The notes: a model not told the origin generated them from the sequence alone. A stretch of 64,000 bases of DNA from Streptomyces sp. S.PNR 29 (GCF_030386795.1 NZ_JANUQM010000001.1:306363-370362); one strand, 5' to 3'. Counted from the stretch's first letter, positions 17,571 through 27,421 are shown. Made by a program: numbers and translations.

Positions 17571-17794
17571 TGTCGGCCGGTACCAAGGCGTCCGAGCTGC
17601 GCGAGCTGGGCAACGAGGAGCTTCTGGCGAAGCTTCGCGAGGCCAAGGAAGAGCTGTTCAACCTCCGCTTCCAGGCGGCCACGGGTCAGCTCGAGAACCA
17701 CGGCCGTCTCAAGGCGGTCCGCAAGGACATCGCGCGGATCTACACCCTGATGCGCGAGCGTGAGCTGGGCATCGAAACGGTGGAGAACGCCTGA
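17570..17794 (+). CDS. rpmC: 50S ribosomal protein L29
   Basis: 74 aa from ATG 17570, which overlaps the rplP stop (TGATG). A GTG directly before it would add one residue. Two helices: [27 protein letters not shown] and [18 protein letters not shown]. It lies at the tunnel exit beside L23. Its stop overlaps the rpsQ start. Confidence 0.95.
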   Translation: MSAGTKASELRELGNEELLAKLREAKEELFNLRFQAATGQLENHGRLKAVRKDIARIYTLMRERELGIETVENA

Positions 17795-18081
17795 TGAGCG
17801 AGAGCAACGTGACTGAGAACAAGACGGAGCAGCGCGGCTTCCGCAAGACCCGTGAGGGTTACGTCGTCAGCGACAAGATGGACAAGACCGTTGTCGTCGC
17901 CGTCGAGGACCGCGTCAAGCACGCGCTGTACGGCAAGGTCATCCGCCGTACGAACAAGCTCAAGGCGCACGACGAGCAGAACGCCGCGGGTGTCGGCGAC
18001 CGCGTCCTCCTGATGGAGACCCGGCCGCTGTCCGCGACCAAGCGCTGGCGCGTCGTCGAGATCCTCGAGAAGGCGAAGTAA
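17794..18081 (+). CDS. rpsQ: 30S ribosomal protein S17
   Basis: 95 aa with a polar N-terminal extension of about 20 residues before the OB-fold core ([41 protein letters not shown]). It ends the S10-type block. The next gap is 205 bases and holds strong hairpins, unlike the rest of the set. Confidence 0.96.
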   Translation: MSESNVTENKTEQRGFRKTREGYVVSDKMDKTVVVAVEDRVKHALYGKVIRRTNKLKAHDEQNAAGVGDRVLLMETRPLSATKRWRVVEILEKAK

Positions 18082-18088
18082 GAAGCAG

Positions 18089-18138
18089 GGGCCCCGCCCC
18101 CGCTGACCCCGCCGGGGCCCGCCCGGCCTTCGGGCCGG
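18089..18138 (+). terminator. Hairpin pair between rpsQ and rplN (attenuator or processing site)
   Basis: First stem GGGCCCCG (18089-18096) pairs with CGGGGCCC (18113-18120). Directly after it CCGGCC-TTCG-GGCCGG (18123-18138) is a perfect UUCG tetraloop. There is no T tract, so read-through, attenuation or RNA processing is as likely as full termination. Confidence 0.5.
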
Positions 18139-18286
18139 ACGACCCGGCGTGGGTTCTCGCCCGACCGAACATTCCCGCGGCCAGACCGTGGGGACCGTAA
18201 TTCCTGCGGGAGCAACTCGCAGGACAGTTCCGCCAGGCTCTCCGGCTCAACCCCGGAGGGAACCGGCAGACAACCAGGAGATAGAC

Positions 18287-18655
18287 GTGATCCAGCAGGA
18301 GTCGCGACTGCGTGTCGCCGACAACACGGGTGCGAAGGAGATCCTCTGCATCCGTGTGCTCGGCGGCTCCGGTCGCCGCTACGCGGGTATCGGTGACGTC
18401 ATCGTCGCCACCGTCAAGGACGCGATCCCCGGTGGCAACGTGAAGAAGGGTGACGTCGTCAAGGCGGTCATCGTTCGCACCGTCAAGGAGCGCCGCCGTC
18501 CGGACGGCTCGTACATCCGCTTCGACGAGAACGCCGCCGTCATTCTGAAGAACGACGGCGACCCTCGCGGCACCCGTATCTTCGGCCCGGTGGGCCGTGA
18601 GCTGCGCGAGAAGAAGTTCATGAAGATCATCTCCCTCGCGCCGGAGGTGCTGTGA
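18287..18655 (+). CDS. rplN: 50S ribosomal protein L14
   Basis: 122 aa from GTG 18287 ([18 protein letters not shown]) with CAGGAG upstream. The frame is open further back, but nothing conserved lies there. Motifs [22 protein letters not shown] and [15 protein letters not shown]. It heads the spc-type block; the gap before it may carry its own expression control. Confidence 0.96.
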   Translation: MIQQESRLRVADNTGAKEILCIRVLGGSGRRYAGIGDVIVATVKDAIPGGNVKKGDVVKAVIVRTVKERRRPDGSYIRFDENAAVILKNDGDPRGTRIFGPVGRELREKKFMKIISLAPEVL

Positions 18656-18657
18656 GC

Positions 18658-18981
18658 ATGAAGATCAAGAAGGGTGACCTGGTTCAGGTCATCACCGGCA
18701 AGGACAAGGGCAAGCAGGGCAAGGTCATCGCCGCTTACCCGCGCGAGGAGCGTGTCCTGGTCGAGGGTGTCAACCGGGTCAAGAAGCACACCAAGGCCGG
18801 TCCGACGGCTCGCGGTTCGCAGGCCGGTGGCATCGTGACCACCGAGGCTCCGATCCACGTGTCCAACGTCCAGCTTGTCGTCGAGAAGGACGGCAAGAAG
18901 GTCGTGACCCGCGTCGGCTACCGCTTCGACGACGAAGGCAACAAGATCCGCGTTGCCAAGCGGACGGGTGAGGACATCTGA
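18658..18981 (+). CDS. rplX: 50S ribosomal protein L24
   Basis: 107 aa from ATG 18658 ([20 protein letters not shown]). GGAGGT is 9 bases upstream, which favours this over the in-frame GTG 18652. KOW motif [18 protein letters not shown] at the start. An assembly initiator that binds 23S rRNA early. The stop overlaps rplE. Confidence 0.95.
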   Translation: MKIKKGDLVQVITGKDKGKQGKVIAAYPREERVLVEGVNRVKKHTKAGPTARGSQAGGIVTTEAPIHVSNVQLVVEKDGKKVVTRVGYRFDDEGNKIRVAKRTGEDI

Positions 18982-19541
18982 TGACGACCACCACCGTGAC
19001 CCCGCGTCTGAAGCAGAAGTACCGCGAGGAGATCGTCGGCAAGCTGCGTGACCAGTTCCAGTACGAGAACGTCATGCAGGTGCCGGGCCTCGTCAAGATC
19101 GTGGTCAACATGGGTGTGGGCGACGCCGCCCGCGACTCCAAGCTGATCGAGGGCGCCATCCGCGACCTCACCACGATCACCGGTCAGAAGCCGGCCGTCA
19201 CCAAGGCCCGCAAGTCCATCGCGCAGTTCAAGCTGCGTGAGGGCCAGCCGATCGGTGCCCACGTCACCCTGCGTGGCGACCGCATGTGGGAGTTCCTGGA
19301 CCGCACCCTGTCGCTCGCGCTGCCGCGCATCCGCGACTTCCGTGGTCTGTCCCCCAAGCAGTTCGACGGCCGGGGCAACTACACCTTCGGTCTCACGGAG
19401 CAGGTCATGTTCCACGAGATCGACCAGGACAAGATCGACCGCGTCCGGGGTATGGACATCACCGTGGTCACCACGGCGACCAACGACGAAGAGGGCCGTG
19501 CCCTTCTGCGTCACCTCGGCTTCCCGTTCAAGGAGGCGTGA
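18981..19541 (+). CDS. rplE: 50S ribosomal protein L5
   Basis: 186 aa with [41 protein letters not shown] and the [18 protein letters not shown] loop. It is part of the 5S RNP with L18 and contacts the P-site tRNA. Its start overlaps the rplX stop. Confidence 0.97.
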   Translation: MTTTTVTPRLKQKYREEIVGKLRDQFQYENVMQVPGLVKIVVNMGVGDAARDSKLIEGAIRDLTTITGQKPAVTKARKSIAQFKLREGQPIGAHVTLRGDRMWEFLDRTLSLALPRIRDFRGLSPKQFDGRGNYTFGLTEQVMFHEIDQDKIDRVRGMDITVVTTATNDEEGRALLRHLGFPFKEA

Positions 19542-19546
19542 GCGAG

Positions 19547-19732
19547 ATGGCGAAGAAGGCTCTCATCGCGAAGGCTGCTCGCAAGCCCAAGTTCGGTGTG
19601 CGCGCGTACACCCGCTGCCAGCGCTGCGGCCGTCCGCACTCCGTGTACCGCAAGTTCGGCCTGTGCCGCGTGTGCCTTCGTGAGATGGCTCACCGTGGCG
19701 AGCTGCCGGGCGTGACCAAGAGCTCCTGGTAA
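19547..19732 (+). CDS. rpsN: 30S ribosomal protein S14, zinc-binding type (type Z)
   Basis: 61 aa: [19 protein letters not shown] followed by a CxxC...CxxC zinc site ([24 protein letters not shown]). Streptomyces often carry a second, zinc-free S14 elsewhere under zinc-starvation control. This cluster copy is the zinc form. Confidence 0.96.
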   Translation: MAKKALIAKAARKPKFGVRAYTRCQRCGRPHSVYRKFGLCRVCLREMAHRGELPGVTKSSW

Positions 19733-19750
19733 TCCCGGTAATTCGGGATT
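19731..19750 (+). terminator. Short hairpin after rpsN
   Basis: AATCCCG (19731-19737) and CGGGATT (19744-19750) form a perfect 7-bp stem overlapping the rpsN stop. No T tract. It is at most a weak attenuator; transcription must continue into rpsH. Confidence 0.35.
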
Positions 19751-19945
19751 CCCAAGGCTCTCGGTAAGTATCTGGGGCGGCCAGCCGCCCAGCTCCCATG
19801 CCTTAGGCTTGTGGGGTTGGGCGTCTGCCGCCGCCCGTACGACTTACTACGCCGTAGGTCCACCGCGCCGCACCCGTCCCGTCTCGGATCGGGGAGAGGG
19901 ATGGCGCACCAGGAAACCCCGGCGAGAGAGGCCGAAGGCCAATTC

Positions 19946-20344
19946 ATGACCATGACTGATCCGATCGCAGACATGCTTACGCGTCTGCGGAACGCGAACT
20001 CGGCATACCACGACTCGGTGTCGATGCCGCACTCCAAGATCAAGTCGCACATCGCGGAGATCCTCCAGCAGGAGGGCTTCATCACGGGCTGGCGCGTCGA
20101 GGACGCCGAGGTCGGCAAGAACCTCGTCCTCGAGCTGAAGTTCGGCCCCAACCGTGAGCGCTCCATCGCGGGCATCAAGCGGATCTCCAAGCCCGGTCTC
20201 CGGGTGTACGCGAAGTCCACCAACCTGCCGAAGGTCCTGGGCGGCCTGGGCGTGGCCATCATCTCCACGTCCCACGGTCTGCTGACCGACAAGCAGGCGC
20301 AGAAGAAGGGCGTGGGTGGGGAAGTCCTCGCCTACGTCTGGTAA
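19946..20344 (+). CDS. rpsH: 30S ribosomal protein S8
   Basis: 132 aa from ATG 19946 ([18 protein letters not shown]). The frame is open upstream, but the conserved protein begins here. C-terminal [22 protein letters not shown] with the usual final VW. S8 is an autogenous repressor of the spc operon in E. coli. The gap of about 210 bases before it shows no gene. Confidence 0.96.
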   Translation: MTMTDPIADMLTRLRNANSAYHDSVSMPHSKIKSHIAEILQQEGFITGWRVEDAEVGKNLVLELKFGPNRERSIAGIKRISKPGLRVYAKSTNLPKVLGGLGVAIISTSHGLLTDKQAQKKGVGGEVLAYVW

Positions 20345-20367
20345 TTCGGGAACGGAGGAGAGACACC

Positions 20368-20907
20368 ATGTCGCGTATCGGCAAGCTCCCCATCCCGGTT
20401 CCCGCCGGCGTGGACGTCACCATCGACGGCCGTACGGTCCGGGTCAAGGGCCCCAAGGGCGAACTGACCCACACCATCGTTGCGCCGATCGACATCGCTA
20501 AGGGCGAGGACGGCACCCTCCAGGTGCTGCGCCCGAACGACGAGCGGCAGAGCAAGGCCCTGCACGGCCTGTCCCGCACGCTGGTGGCGAACATGATCAC
20601 CGGTGTGACCCAGGGATACGTCAAGAAGCTCGAAATCAGCGGTGTCGGTTACCGCGTCCAGGCCAAGGGCTCCAACCTGGAGTTCTCCCTGGGCTACAGC
20701 CACCCGATCACCGTCGAGGCCCCCGAGGGCATCACCTTCAAGGTGGAGACCCCGACCCGTTTCTCGGTCGAGGGCATCGACAAGCAGAAGGTCGGCGAGG
20801 TTGCGGCCAACATCCGCAAGCTGCGCAAGCCCGACCCGTACAAGGCCAAGGGCGTCAAGTACGAGGGCGAAGTCATCCGCCGCAAGGTCGGAAAGGCGGG
20901 TAAGTAA
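20368..20907 (+). CDS. rplF: 50S ribosomal protein L6
   Basis: 179 aa: [41 protein letters not shown], and the near-terminal [13 protein letters not shown] motif. Ribosome site GGAGGAGA before ATG. L6 lies at the factor-binding side of the 50S. Confidence 0.97.
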   Translation: MSRIGKLPIPVPAGVDVTIDGRTVRVKGPKGELTHTIVAPIDIAKGEDGTLQVLRPNDERQSKALHGLSRTLVANMITGVTQGYVKKLEISGVGYRVQAKGSNLEFSLGYSHPITVEAPEGITFKVETPTRFSVEGIDKQKVGEVAANIRKLRKPDPYKAKGVKYEGEVIRRKVGKAGK

Positions 20908-20910
20908 GCC

Positions 20911-21294
20911 ATGGCATACGGGCAGAAGATCCTCAAGGGCGACGCCTACAAGCGTGCTGCTATCAAGCGTCGTCACATCCGGATCCGCAAGAAGGTCTCG
21001 GGTACCGCCGAGCGTCCCCGCCTGGTCGTGACCCGCTCCAACCGCCACATCGTGGCGCAGGTGATCGACGACCTGAAGGGCCACACCCTGGCGTCGGCGT
21101 CCACCCTGGACAGCTCGATCCGTGGTGGCGAGGGCGACAAGTCCTCGCAGGCCAAGCAGGTCGGCGCCCTGGTCGCCGAGCGTGCCAAGGCCGCCGGTGT
21201 CGAGGCCGTCGTGTTCGACCGTGGTGGCAACCAGTACGCCGGGCGCATCGCCGCCCTGGCCGACGCCGCCCGCGAGGCCGGGCTCAAGTTCTGA
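20911..21294 (+). CDS. rplR: 50S ribosomal protein L18
   Basis: 127 aa with [19 protein letters not shown] and [22 protein letters not shown]. It binds 5S rRNA with L5. It starts 3 bases after rplF. Confidence 0.97.
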   Translation: MAYGQKILKGDAYKRAAIKRRHIRIRKKVSGTAERPRLVVTRSNRHIVAQVIDDLKGHTLASASTLDSSIRGGEGDKSSQAKQVGALVAERAKAAGVEAVVFDRGGNQYAGRIAALADAAREAGLKF

Positions 21295-21334
21295 GCCGGT
21301 TCCGACCAAGCGGAAACAGAGAGAGGTAATTCCA

Positions 21335-21940
21335 ATGGCTGGACCCCAGCGCCGCGGTGGCGGTGCCGGTGGCGGCGAGCGGCGGGACCGGAAGGGCCGT
21401 GACGGCGGCGCAGCTGCCGCCGAGAAGACCGCGTACGTTGAGCGCGTCGTCGCGATCAACCGCGTCGCCAAGGTTGTGAAGGGTGGTCGTCGCTTCAGCT
21501 TCACCGCGCTGGTCGTGGTGGGCGACGGTGACGGCACCGTGGGTGTCGGTTACGGCAAGGCCAAGGAGGTGCCGGCCGCCATCGCCAAGGGCGTTGAGGA
21601 GGCCAAGAAGCACTTCTTCAAGGTCCCCCGGATCCAGGGCACCATCCCGCACCCCATCCAGGGTGAGAAGGCTGCCGGCGTCGTGCTGCTCAAGCCCGCG
21701 TCGCCCGGTACCGGTGTTATCGCCGGTGGTCCGGTGCGTGCCGTGCTGGAGTGCGCCGGTATCCACGACGTGCTGTCGAAGTCGCTCGGCTCCGACAACG
21801 CGATCAACATCGTGCACGCCACCGTGGAGGCCCTGAAGGGCCTGCAGCGTCCCGAGGAGATCGCGGCCCGCCGTGGTCTGCCGCTCGAGGACGTCGCTCC
21901 CGCGGCCCTGCTGCGTGCGCGTGCCGGGGCGGGTGCGTAA
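21335..21940 (+). CDS. rpsE: 30S ribosomal protein S5
   Basis: 201 aa from ATG 21335, preceded by AGAGAGG. A Gly/Arg-rich N-terminal extension of about 30 residues ([19 protein letters not shown]) precedes the S5 dsRNA-binding part [20 protein letters not shown]. The C-terminal domain has [21 protein letters not shown]5 affects decoding accuracy. Confidence 0.96.
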   Translation: MAGPQRRGGGAGGGERRDRKGRDGGAAAAEKTAYVERVVAINRVAKVVKGGRRFSFTALVVVGDGDGTVGVGYGKAKEVPAAIAKGVEEAKKHFFKVPRIQGTIPHPIQGEKAAGVVLLKPASPGTGVIAGGPVRAVLECAGIHDVLSKSLGSDNAINIVHATVEALKGLQRPEEIAARRGLPLEDVAPAALLRARAGAGA

Positions 21941-21942
21941 GC

Positions 21943-22125
21943 ATGGCGCAGCTCAAGATCACCCAGGTGAAGTCGTACATCGGCAGCAAGCAGAACCACC
22001 GTGACACCCTGCGTACGCTCGGGCTGAAGAAGCTCGGCGACGTGGTCGTCAAGGAGGACCGTCCCGAGTTCCGCGGCATGGTGCACACCGTCCGCCACCT
22101 CGTGACGGTCGAGGAGGTCGACTGA
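21943..22125 (+). CDS. rpmD: 50S ribosomal protein L30
   Basis: 60 aa: [20 protein letters not shown], then [20 protein letters not shown] and [18 protein letters not shown] 21943 is two bases after the rpsE stop. Confidence 0.96.
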   Translation: MAQLKITQVKSYIGSKQNHRDTLRTLGLKKLGDVVVKEDRPEFRGMVHTVRHLVTVEEVD

Positions 22126-22127
22126 TC

Positions 22128-22583
22128 ATGGCGGAGAACAACCCGCTCAAGATCCACAACCTCCGTCCCGCCCCGGGCGCCAAGACCGCCAAGACCCGTG
22201 TCGGTCGTGGTGAGGCGTCGAAGGGTAAGACGGCCGGTCGTGGTACCAAGGGCACCAAGGCCCGTTACCAGGTTCCGGAGCGCTTCGAGGGCGGCCAGAT
22301 GCCGCTGCACATGCGCCTCCCGAAGCTGAAGGGCTTCAAGAACCCGTTCAAGACCGAGTACCAGGTCGTGAACCTCGACAAGCTGGCCAAGCTGTACCCC
22401 GAGGGTGGCGAGGTCACGGTCGAGGACCTGGTGGCCAAGGGCGCCGTTCGCAAGAACAGCCTGGTCAAGGTCCTCGGCGAGGGAGAGATCTCCGTGGCGC
22501 TGCAGGTGCAGGTCGACAAGGCCTCCGCCTCCGCCAAGGAGAAGATCGCCGCCGCCGGCGGTTCCGTCACCGAGCTCGTCTGA
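22128..22583 (+). CDS. rplO: 50S ribosomal protein L15
   Basis: 151 aa: [15 protein letters not shown], the Gly-rich [19 protein letters not shown] loop, [21 protein letters not shown], and a C-terminal domain ending at VTELV. It closes the spc ribosomal block; a strong hairpin follows before secY. Confidence 0.97.
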   Translation: MAENNPLKIHNLRPAPGAKTAKTRVGRGEASKGKTAGRGTKGTKARYQVPERFEGGQMPLHMRLPKLKGFKNPFKTEYQVVNLDKLAKLYPEGGEVTVEDLVAKGAVRKNSLVKVLGEGEISVALQVQVDKASASAKEKIAAAGGSVTELV

Positions 22584-22607
22584 CACTCTCAGGCGTCTCG
22601 ATGACCT

Positions 22608-22660
22608 GAACGATCCCAACCGGGGATGCCCACAAAAGGGGTATCCCCGGTTGGTCGTTC
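22608..22660 (+). terminator. Long hairpin between rplO and secY
   Basis: The arms from GAACGA..CCAACCGGGGAT to ATCCCCGGTTGG..TCGTTC pair over more than 18 bp with one 2-base bulge. A further GCCC/GGGT step closes on an A-rich loop. There is no clear T tract. It looks like a terminator or attenuator that separates ribosomal protein expression from secY, which has its own promoter just downstream. Confidence 0.7.
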
Positions 22661-22741
22661 CAAGGGCGGCAGTCTCGCCGGTAAGGTGGCCTGCACTGCC
22701 CACTTTCACGGGTGTCACACATGGGGCACCCTGGGCGGCAG

Positions 22742-22770
22742 TTGACCGTTAGCTAAGTCGTCCCTATTAG
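22742..22770 (+). promoter_or_regulatory. Probable HrdB-type promoter of secY-adk
   Basis: TTGACC (22742-22747) and TATTAG (22765-22770) with the ideal 17-base spacer. It lies about 57 bases before the secY GTG and downstream of the rplO hairpin. It is the best vegetative promoter match in the ribosomal region. Confidence 0.6.
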
Positions 22771-22826
22771 TCGAACCTCAAGACCGTCACCCTTGACGCA
22801 GTTGCGCGGGGGTCGCAGGAGGCACC

Positions 22827-24140
22827 GTGCTCACCGCGTTCGCCCGGGCGTTCAAGACGCCCGACCTGCGCAAGAAGCTGCTCTTCACGCTCGGCATCAT
22901 CGTGGTCTACCGGGTCGGTACGAACATTCCGATCCCGGGTGTCGACTACAAGAACGTCCAGTTCTGCATCGACCAGGCGAACGCCAGCCAGGGCCTGTTC
23001 GGTCTGGTCAACATGTTCAGCGGCGGCGCCTTGCTGCAGATCACGGTCTTCGCGCTGGGGATCATGCCGTACATCACGGCGAGCATCATCCTGCAGCTGC
23101 TGACCGTGGTGATTCCGCGCCTGGAAGCCCTCAAGAAGGAGGGCCAGGCCGGCACGGCGAAGATCACGCAGTACACCCGCTACCTGACCATCGCGCTCGC
23201 CATCCTGCAGGGCACCGGCCTGGTGGCCACGGCCCGCAGCGGCGCGCTCTTCTCCGGCTGCCAGGTCGCCAGCCAGATCGTGCCGGACCAGTCGATCTTC
23301 ACCACCATCACGATGGTCATCTGCATGACCGCCGGCACGGCCGTCGTCATGTGGCTCGGCGAGCTCATCACCGACCGCGGCATCGGCAACGGCATGTCGA
23401 TCCTGATGTTCATCTCGATCGCCGCGACGTTCCCGTCCGCCCTGTGGGCCATCAAGAAGCAGGGCTCCCTGGCCGGCGGCTGGATCGAGTTCGGCACCGT
23501 CATCGCCGTCGGCCTGGTCATGGTCGGCCTGGTCGTCTTCGTCGAGCAGGCCCAGCGCCGCATCCCCGTGCAGTACGCGAAGCGCATGATCGGCCGTCGC
23601 TCCTACGGCGGTACGTCCACGTACATCCCGCTCAAGGTCAACCAGGCGGGTGTGATCCCGGTCATCTTCGCGTCGTCGCTGCTGTACATCCCGGCCCTGA
23701 TCGCGCAGTTCTCGAGCGGTACATCGGGGTGGAAGACCTGGGTCGAGGCCAACCTCACCAAGGGCGATCACCCGATTTACATCTCTCTGTACTTCTTGCT
23801 CATCGTTTTCTTCGCGTTCTTCTATGTGGCGATCTCCTTCAACCCCGAGGAAGTCGCCGACAACATGAAGAAGTATGGTGGCTTCATCCCGGGCATCCGG
23901 GCTGGCCGACCGACCGCTGAGTACCTTTCGTACGTGCTCAACCGGATCACCTGGCCGGGTTCGCTGTACCTGGGTCTGATCGCTCTCGTACCGACGATGG
24001 CGTTGGTTGGTTTCGGGGCAAACCAGAACTTCCCGTTCGGCGGGACCAGCATCCTGATCATCGTGGGTGTCGGTCTTGAGACGGTGAAGCAGATCGAGAG
24101 CCAGCTCCAGCAGCGCAATTACGAAGGGTTCCTCCGCTGA
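22827..24140 (+). CDS. secY: Preprotein translocase subunit SecY
   Basis: 437 aa with ten hydrophobic segments. Conserved parts: VYRVGTNIPIPGVD, FALGIMPYITASIILQLL, a TDRGIGNGMSILMF loop, and the C-terminal cytosolic RNRITWPGSLYLG-type region. The central channel of the Sec translocon. The start is GTG 22827 with GCAGGAGG upstream. Its stop overlaps the adk ATG (TGATG), so translation is coupled. Confidence 0.97.
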   Translation: MLTAFARAFKTPDLRKKLLFTLGIIVVYRVGTNIPIPGVDYKNVQFCIDQANASQGLFGLVNMFSGGALLQITVFALGIMPYITASIILQLLTVVIPRLEALKKEGQAGTAKITQYTRYLTIALAILQGTGLVATARSGALFSGCQVASQIVPDQSIFTTITMVICMTAGTAVVMWLGELITDRGIGNGMSILMFISIAATFPSALWAIKKQGSLAGGWIEFGTVIAVGLVMVGLVVFVEQAQRRIPVQYAKRMIGRRSYGGTSTYIPLKVNQAGVIPVIFASSLLYIPALIAQFSSGTSGWKTWVEANLTKGDHPIYISLYFLLIVFFAFFYVAISFNPEEVADNMKKYGGFIPGIRAGRPTAEYLSYVLNRITWPGSLYLGLIALVPTMALVGFGANQNFPFGGTSILIIVGVGLETVKQIESQLQQRNYEGFLR

Positions 24141-24802
24141 TGCGAATCGTCCTCGTCGGGCCGCCGGGTGCCGGTAAGGGAACGCAGGCAACGCGCCTGG
24201 CTGAGAAGCTGCGCATCCCGCACATCTCCACGGGCGACCTGTTCCGCGCCAACATCAGCCGGCAGACGGAGCTCGGGAAACTCGCGAAGTCCTACATGGA
24301 CGCCGGCAACCTCGTGCCGGACCAGGTCACGATCGCGATGGCCAAGGACCGCATGGAGCAGCCGGACGCCGAGGGCGGTTTCCTGCTGGACGGTTTCCCG
24401 CGCAACGTCTCCCAGGCGGAGGCGCTGGACGAGCTCCTTCAGACCGAGGACATCAAGCTCGACGCGGTGCTGGACCTGGAGGTCCCCGAGGAAGAGGTCG
24501 TCAAGCGGATCGCCGGGCGGCGGATCTGCCGCAAGGACTCCAGCCACGTCTTCCACGTGTCGTACAGCCCGCCGAAGAAGGAGGGCGTCTGCGACGTCTG
24601 CGGCGGGGAGCTGTACCAGCGCGACGACGACTCCGAGGAGACCGTCCGCAAGCGGCTGGAGGTCTACCACACCCAGACCGAGCCGATCATCGACTACTAC
24701 AAGGCGCAGGGGCTGGTCGTGACCATCTCCTCGCTGGGGCCGGTGGACGAGGTCACGAAGCGGGCGCTTGAGGCGCTCAAGCGCGAGGACGAGGGCAAGT
24801 AG
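24140..24802 (+). CDS. adk: Adenylate kinase
   Basis: 220 aa. P-loop GPPGAGKGTQ (8-17), the AMP-binding HISTGDLFR and LLDGFPRN motifs, and a long-form LID with Cys residues (CRKDS..., VCDVCGG), so possibly zinc-binding with an altered fourth ligand. It makes ADP from AMP and ATP. It overlaps secY as in most actinobacteria. Confidence 0.97.
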   Translation: MRIVLVGPPGAGKGTQATRLAEKLRIPHISTGDLFRANISRQTELGKLAKSYMDAGNLVPDQVTIAMAKDRMEQPDAEGGFLLDGFPRNVSQAEALDELLQTEDIKLDAVLDLEVPEEEVVKRIAGRRICRKDSSHVFHVSYSPPKKEGVCDVCGGELYQRDDDSEETVRKRLEVYHTQTEPIIDYYKAQGLVVTISSLGPVDEVTKRALEALKREDEGK

Positions 24803-24820
24803 TCCTTCGTACGGTGCTGT

Positions 24821-24851
24821 AGCCGCGGTTCCCGGTCGGGGAGCCGCGGCT
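24821..24851 (+). terminator. Hairpin between adk and map
   Basis: AGCCGCGGTTCCC and GGGGAGCCGCGGCT pair around a GGTC loop (about 13 bp with one G-U pair). It is 19 bases after adk and well placed to end the secY-adk transcript. Confidence 0.65.
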
Positions 24852-24930
24852 GCTGTGTGGGTGGGGTGCCCGGAGCCCCGTATGGTTGAAGCGTTCGTAC
24901 TCTCTCCGGTCCAGAAAGGCCGCAGTCCCC

Positions 24931-25767
24931 ATGGTGCAGATCAAGACCCCCGAGCAGATCGCCAAGATGCGTGAGGCGGGGCTGGTCGTCGCCGCCATCC
25001 ACGCGGCCACGCGAGAGGCCGCCGTGCCCGGCGCCACCACCAAGGACCTGGACCAGGTCGCGCGCAAGGTGCTGGCGGAGCACGACGCGAAGCCGAACTT
25101 CCTCGGCTACGGCGGGTTCCCGGCGACGATCTGCACGTCCGTGAACGAGGTCGTCGTGCACGGCATCCCGTCCGACGACGTCGTCCTCAAGGACGGGGAC
25201 ATCATCTCCATCGACTGCGGCGCGATCATCGACGGCTGGCACGGCGACGCCGCCTACACGGCCTTCGTGGGCTCCGGTCACGCCCCGGAGCTGATCGAGC
25301 TCTCCCGGGTGACCGAGGAGTCGATGTGGGCCGGCATCGCGGCCATGAAGCAGGGCAACCGGCTCGTGGACATCTCGCGGGCGATCGAGACGTACATCCG
25401 CCGGCAGCCCAAGCCCGGCGGCGGCCGGTACGGGATCATCGAGGACTACGGCGGCCACGGCATCGGCACCGAGATGCACATGGACCCGCATCTGCTGAAC
25501 TACGTCGACCGGCGCCGGGGCAAGGGGCCGAAGCTGGTGCCGGGCTTCTGCCTGGCCATCGAGCCGATGGTCTCGCTGGGGACGCCGAAGACCGAGGTTC
25601 TCTCGGACGACTGGACGGTCATCACCACGGACGGGACCTGGTCCTCGCACTGGGAGCACTCCGTCGCGCTGACCGAGGAGGGGCCGCTGGTGCTCACGTC
25701 TCCCGACGGGGGCAAGGCGAAGCTGGCGGAGTACGGCGTCGTCGCTGCTCCGGATCCGTTGGCCTGA
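24931..25767 (+). CDS. map: Methionine aminopeptidase, type I
   Basis: 278 aa from ATG 24931 (MVQIKTPEQIAKMREAGLV). The frame opens earlier, but the conserved N-terminus begins here. Metal ligands are visible in IISIDCGAIIDGWHGDAA (two Asp), GGHGIGTEMH (His), and the Glu residues of AIEPMV and the final EHSVALTE. It removes the initiator Met from nascent proteins. In S. coelicolor-type clusters it sits, as here, between adk and infA. Confidence 0.96.
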   Translation: MVQIKTPEQIAKMREAGLVVAAIHAATREAAVPGATTKDLDQVARKVLAEHDAKPNFLGYGGFPATICTSVNEVVVHGIPSDDVVLKDGDIISIDCGAIIDGWHGDAAYTAFVGSGHAPELIELSRVTEESMWAGIAAMKQGNRLVDISRAIETYIRRQPKPGGGRYGIIEDYGGHGIGTEMHMDPHLLNYVDRRRGKGPKLVPGFCLAIEPMVSLGTPKTEVLSDDWTVITTDGTWSSHWEHSVALTEEGPLVLTSPDGGKAKLAEYGVVAAPDPLA

Positions 25768-25777
25768 GCGCCTTCCG

Positions 25778-25806
25778 GGCTGGTCGCGCAGTTCCCCGCG
25801 CCCCTT
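25778..25806 (+). repeat. Dispersed intergenic repeat, copy 1
   Basis: ggctggtcgcgcagttccc followed by cgcgcccctt, 11 bases after the map stop. Related copies lie at 28644 (one mismatch) and 34585. This element is common in Streptomyces intergenic DNA. Confidence 0.8.
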
Positions 25807-25970
25807 CGGAGCGCTTAATGATCTGTCTCCTGGGGCAGGCTCTCTCGATTCGTGTTTCCGGGTGCGCTGACGTAGACTGACTCGTCGGCTCTTGTGCACC
25901 CGCATGTCTGCATGCGCTCGTTTGAGAAGTGCAGGAGTCGATCAAGGTAGTCGATTCCGAAGGGCGAAGC

Positions 25971-26192
25971 GTGGCCAAGAAGCAAGGTGCCATCGAGATC
26001 GAGGGCACTGTCGTCGAGTCTCTGCCGAACGCCATGTTCAAGGTCGAGCTCCAGAACGGCCACCAGGTCCTGGCACACATCAGCGGCAAGATGCGTATGC
26101 ACTACATCCGCATCCTCCCTGACGACCGGGTCGTGGTGGAGCTCTCTCCGTACGACCTGACGCGTGGCCGGATCGTCTACCGCTACAAGTAG
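25971..26192 (+). CDS. infA: Translation initiation factor IF-1
   Basis: 73 aa from GTG 25971 ([20 protein letters not shown]) with GAAGGGCG upstream. S1-like OB fold: [41 protein letters not shown]. The preceding gap of about 200 bases holds a dispersed repeat and probably its promoter. Confidence 0.97.
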   Translation: MAKKQGAIEIEGTVVESLPNAMFKVELQNGHQVLAHISGKMRMHYIRILPDDRVVVELSPYDLTRGRIVYRYK

Positions 26193-26263
26193 ATCTTGCC
26201 CTGACCCCGCTCCCGCTCGCGGGGGCATGGGGTGGTGGCACTGACCCGGAGAACCTCAATCCC

Positions 26264-26377
26264 ATGAAGGTCAAGCCGAGCGTCAAGAAGATCTGCGACA
26301 AGTGCAGGGTGATCCGCCGTCACGGCCGGGTCATGATCATCTGCGACAACCCGCGCCACAAGCAGCGCCAGGGCTGA
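26264..26377 (+). CDS. rpmJ: 50S ribosomal protein L36, zinc-binding type
   Basis: 37 aa from ATG 26264: [19 protein letters not shown], then [15 protein letters not shown]. Cys11, Cys14, Cys27 and His32 form the zinc site. It sits between infA and rpsM, the standard place. Confidence 0.95.
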   Translation: MKVKPSVKKICDKCRVIRRHGRVMIICDNPRHKQRQG

Positions 26378-26570
26378 TCGCGAGCAGATCGCACCCTCTG
26401 CTTTTCGCAGGGACTTCGCGCGACGCGAGCTGAATTTGTTCATACGCAGAGCCCGGGCGAGCGATCGCCTGACACCCCCGGTTCGGAGGCCGGGGACCCG
26501 GTTCGTACCTGATACGGCGGCCGGGAGCCGGTTCTGCGGAAGACCTCCGAAGATCAACTGGAGCCATTGA

Positions 26571-26951
26571 ATGGCACGCGTTTCCGGTGTTGACATCCCG
26601 CGCGACAAGCGCGTGGAGGTCGCCCTCACCTACGTGTTCGGCATCGGCCGGACGCTCTCGCAGCAGACGCTGGCCGAGACCGGCATCGACCCCAACACCC
26701 GCGTTCGTGACCTCTCCGAGGAGCAGCTGGTCGCGATCCGCGAGTACGTCGACAACAACCTCAAGACCGAGGGTGACCTCCGTCGTGAGATCCAGGCCGA
26801 CATCCGCCGCAAGGTCGAGATCGGCTGCTACCAGGGTCTGCGGCACCGCCGTGGTCTGCCCGTCCGCGGTCAGCGCACCAGCACCAACGCCCGCACCCGC
26901 AAGGGCCCGCGTCGCGCCATCGCCGGCAAGAAGAAGCCGGGCAAGAAGTAG
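26571..26951 (+). CDS. rpsM: 30S ribosomal protein S13
   Basis: 126 aa: [34 protein letters not shown], and the C-terminal [20 protein letters not shown] plus basic tail. The S13 tail contacts the P-site tRNA. The upstream 193 bases contain a CCCCGG/CCGGGG hairpin (26476-26495) and no gene. Confidence 0.97.
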   Translation: MARVSGVDIPRDKRVEVALTYVFGIGRTLSQQTLAETGIDPNTRVRDLSEEQLVAIREYVDNNLKTEGDLRREIQADIRRKVEIGCYQGLRHRRGLPVRGQRTSTNARTRKGPRRAIAGKKKPGKK

Positions 26952-27016
26952 TCCGCAGCGGACACCTGTCCACGGTCTTCGCTGTAGGACCGACCACCTC
27001 CCGTAGGAGTTAGTAG

Positions 27017-27421
27017 ATGCCCCCCAAGGGACGTCAGGGCGCTGCCAAGAAGGTGCGCCGCAAGGAAAAGAAGAACGTCGCTCACGGCCACGCGCACATC
27101 AAGAGCACGTTCAACAACACGATCGTCTCCATCACGGACCCGTCCGGCAACGTGATCTCCTGGGCCTCCGCCGGCCACGTCGGCTTCAAGGGCTCCCGGA
27201 AGTCCACGCCGTTCGCCGCGCAGATGGCCGCCGAGTCGGCTGCCCGCCGCGCCCAGGAGCACGGCATGCGCAAGGTCGACGTGTTCGTGAAGGGCCCGGG
27301 TTCCGGTCGTGAGACCGCGATCCGTTCCCTCCAGGCCACGGGCCTCGAGGTCGGCTCCATCCAGGACGTCACCCCGACCCCGCACAACGGCTGCCGTCCG
27401 CCGAAGCGTCGTCGCGTCTGA
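27017..27421 (+). CDS. rpsK: 30S ribosomal protein S11
   Basis: 134 aa with [19 protein letters not shown], the [14 protein letters not shown] motif and the [19 protein letters not shown]-terminus. It forms the platform near the E site. Unlike E. coli there is no rpsD after it. Confidence 0.97.
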   Translation: MPPKGRQGAAKKVRRKEKKNVAHGHAHIKSTFNNTIVSITDPSGNVISWASAGHVGFKGSRKSTPFAAQMAAESAARRAQEHGMRKVDVFVKGPGSGRETAIRSLQATGLEVGSIQDVTPTPHNGCRPPKRRRV

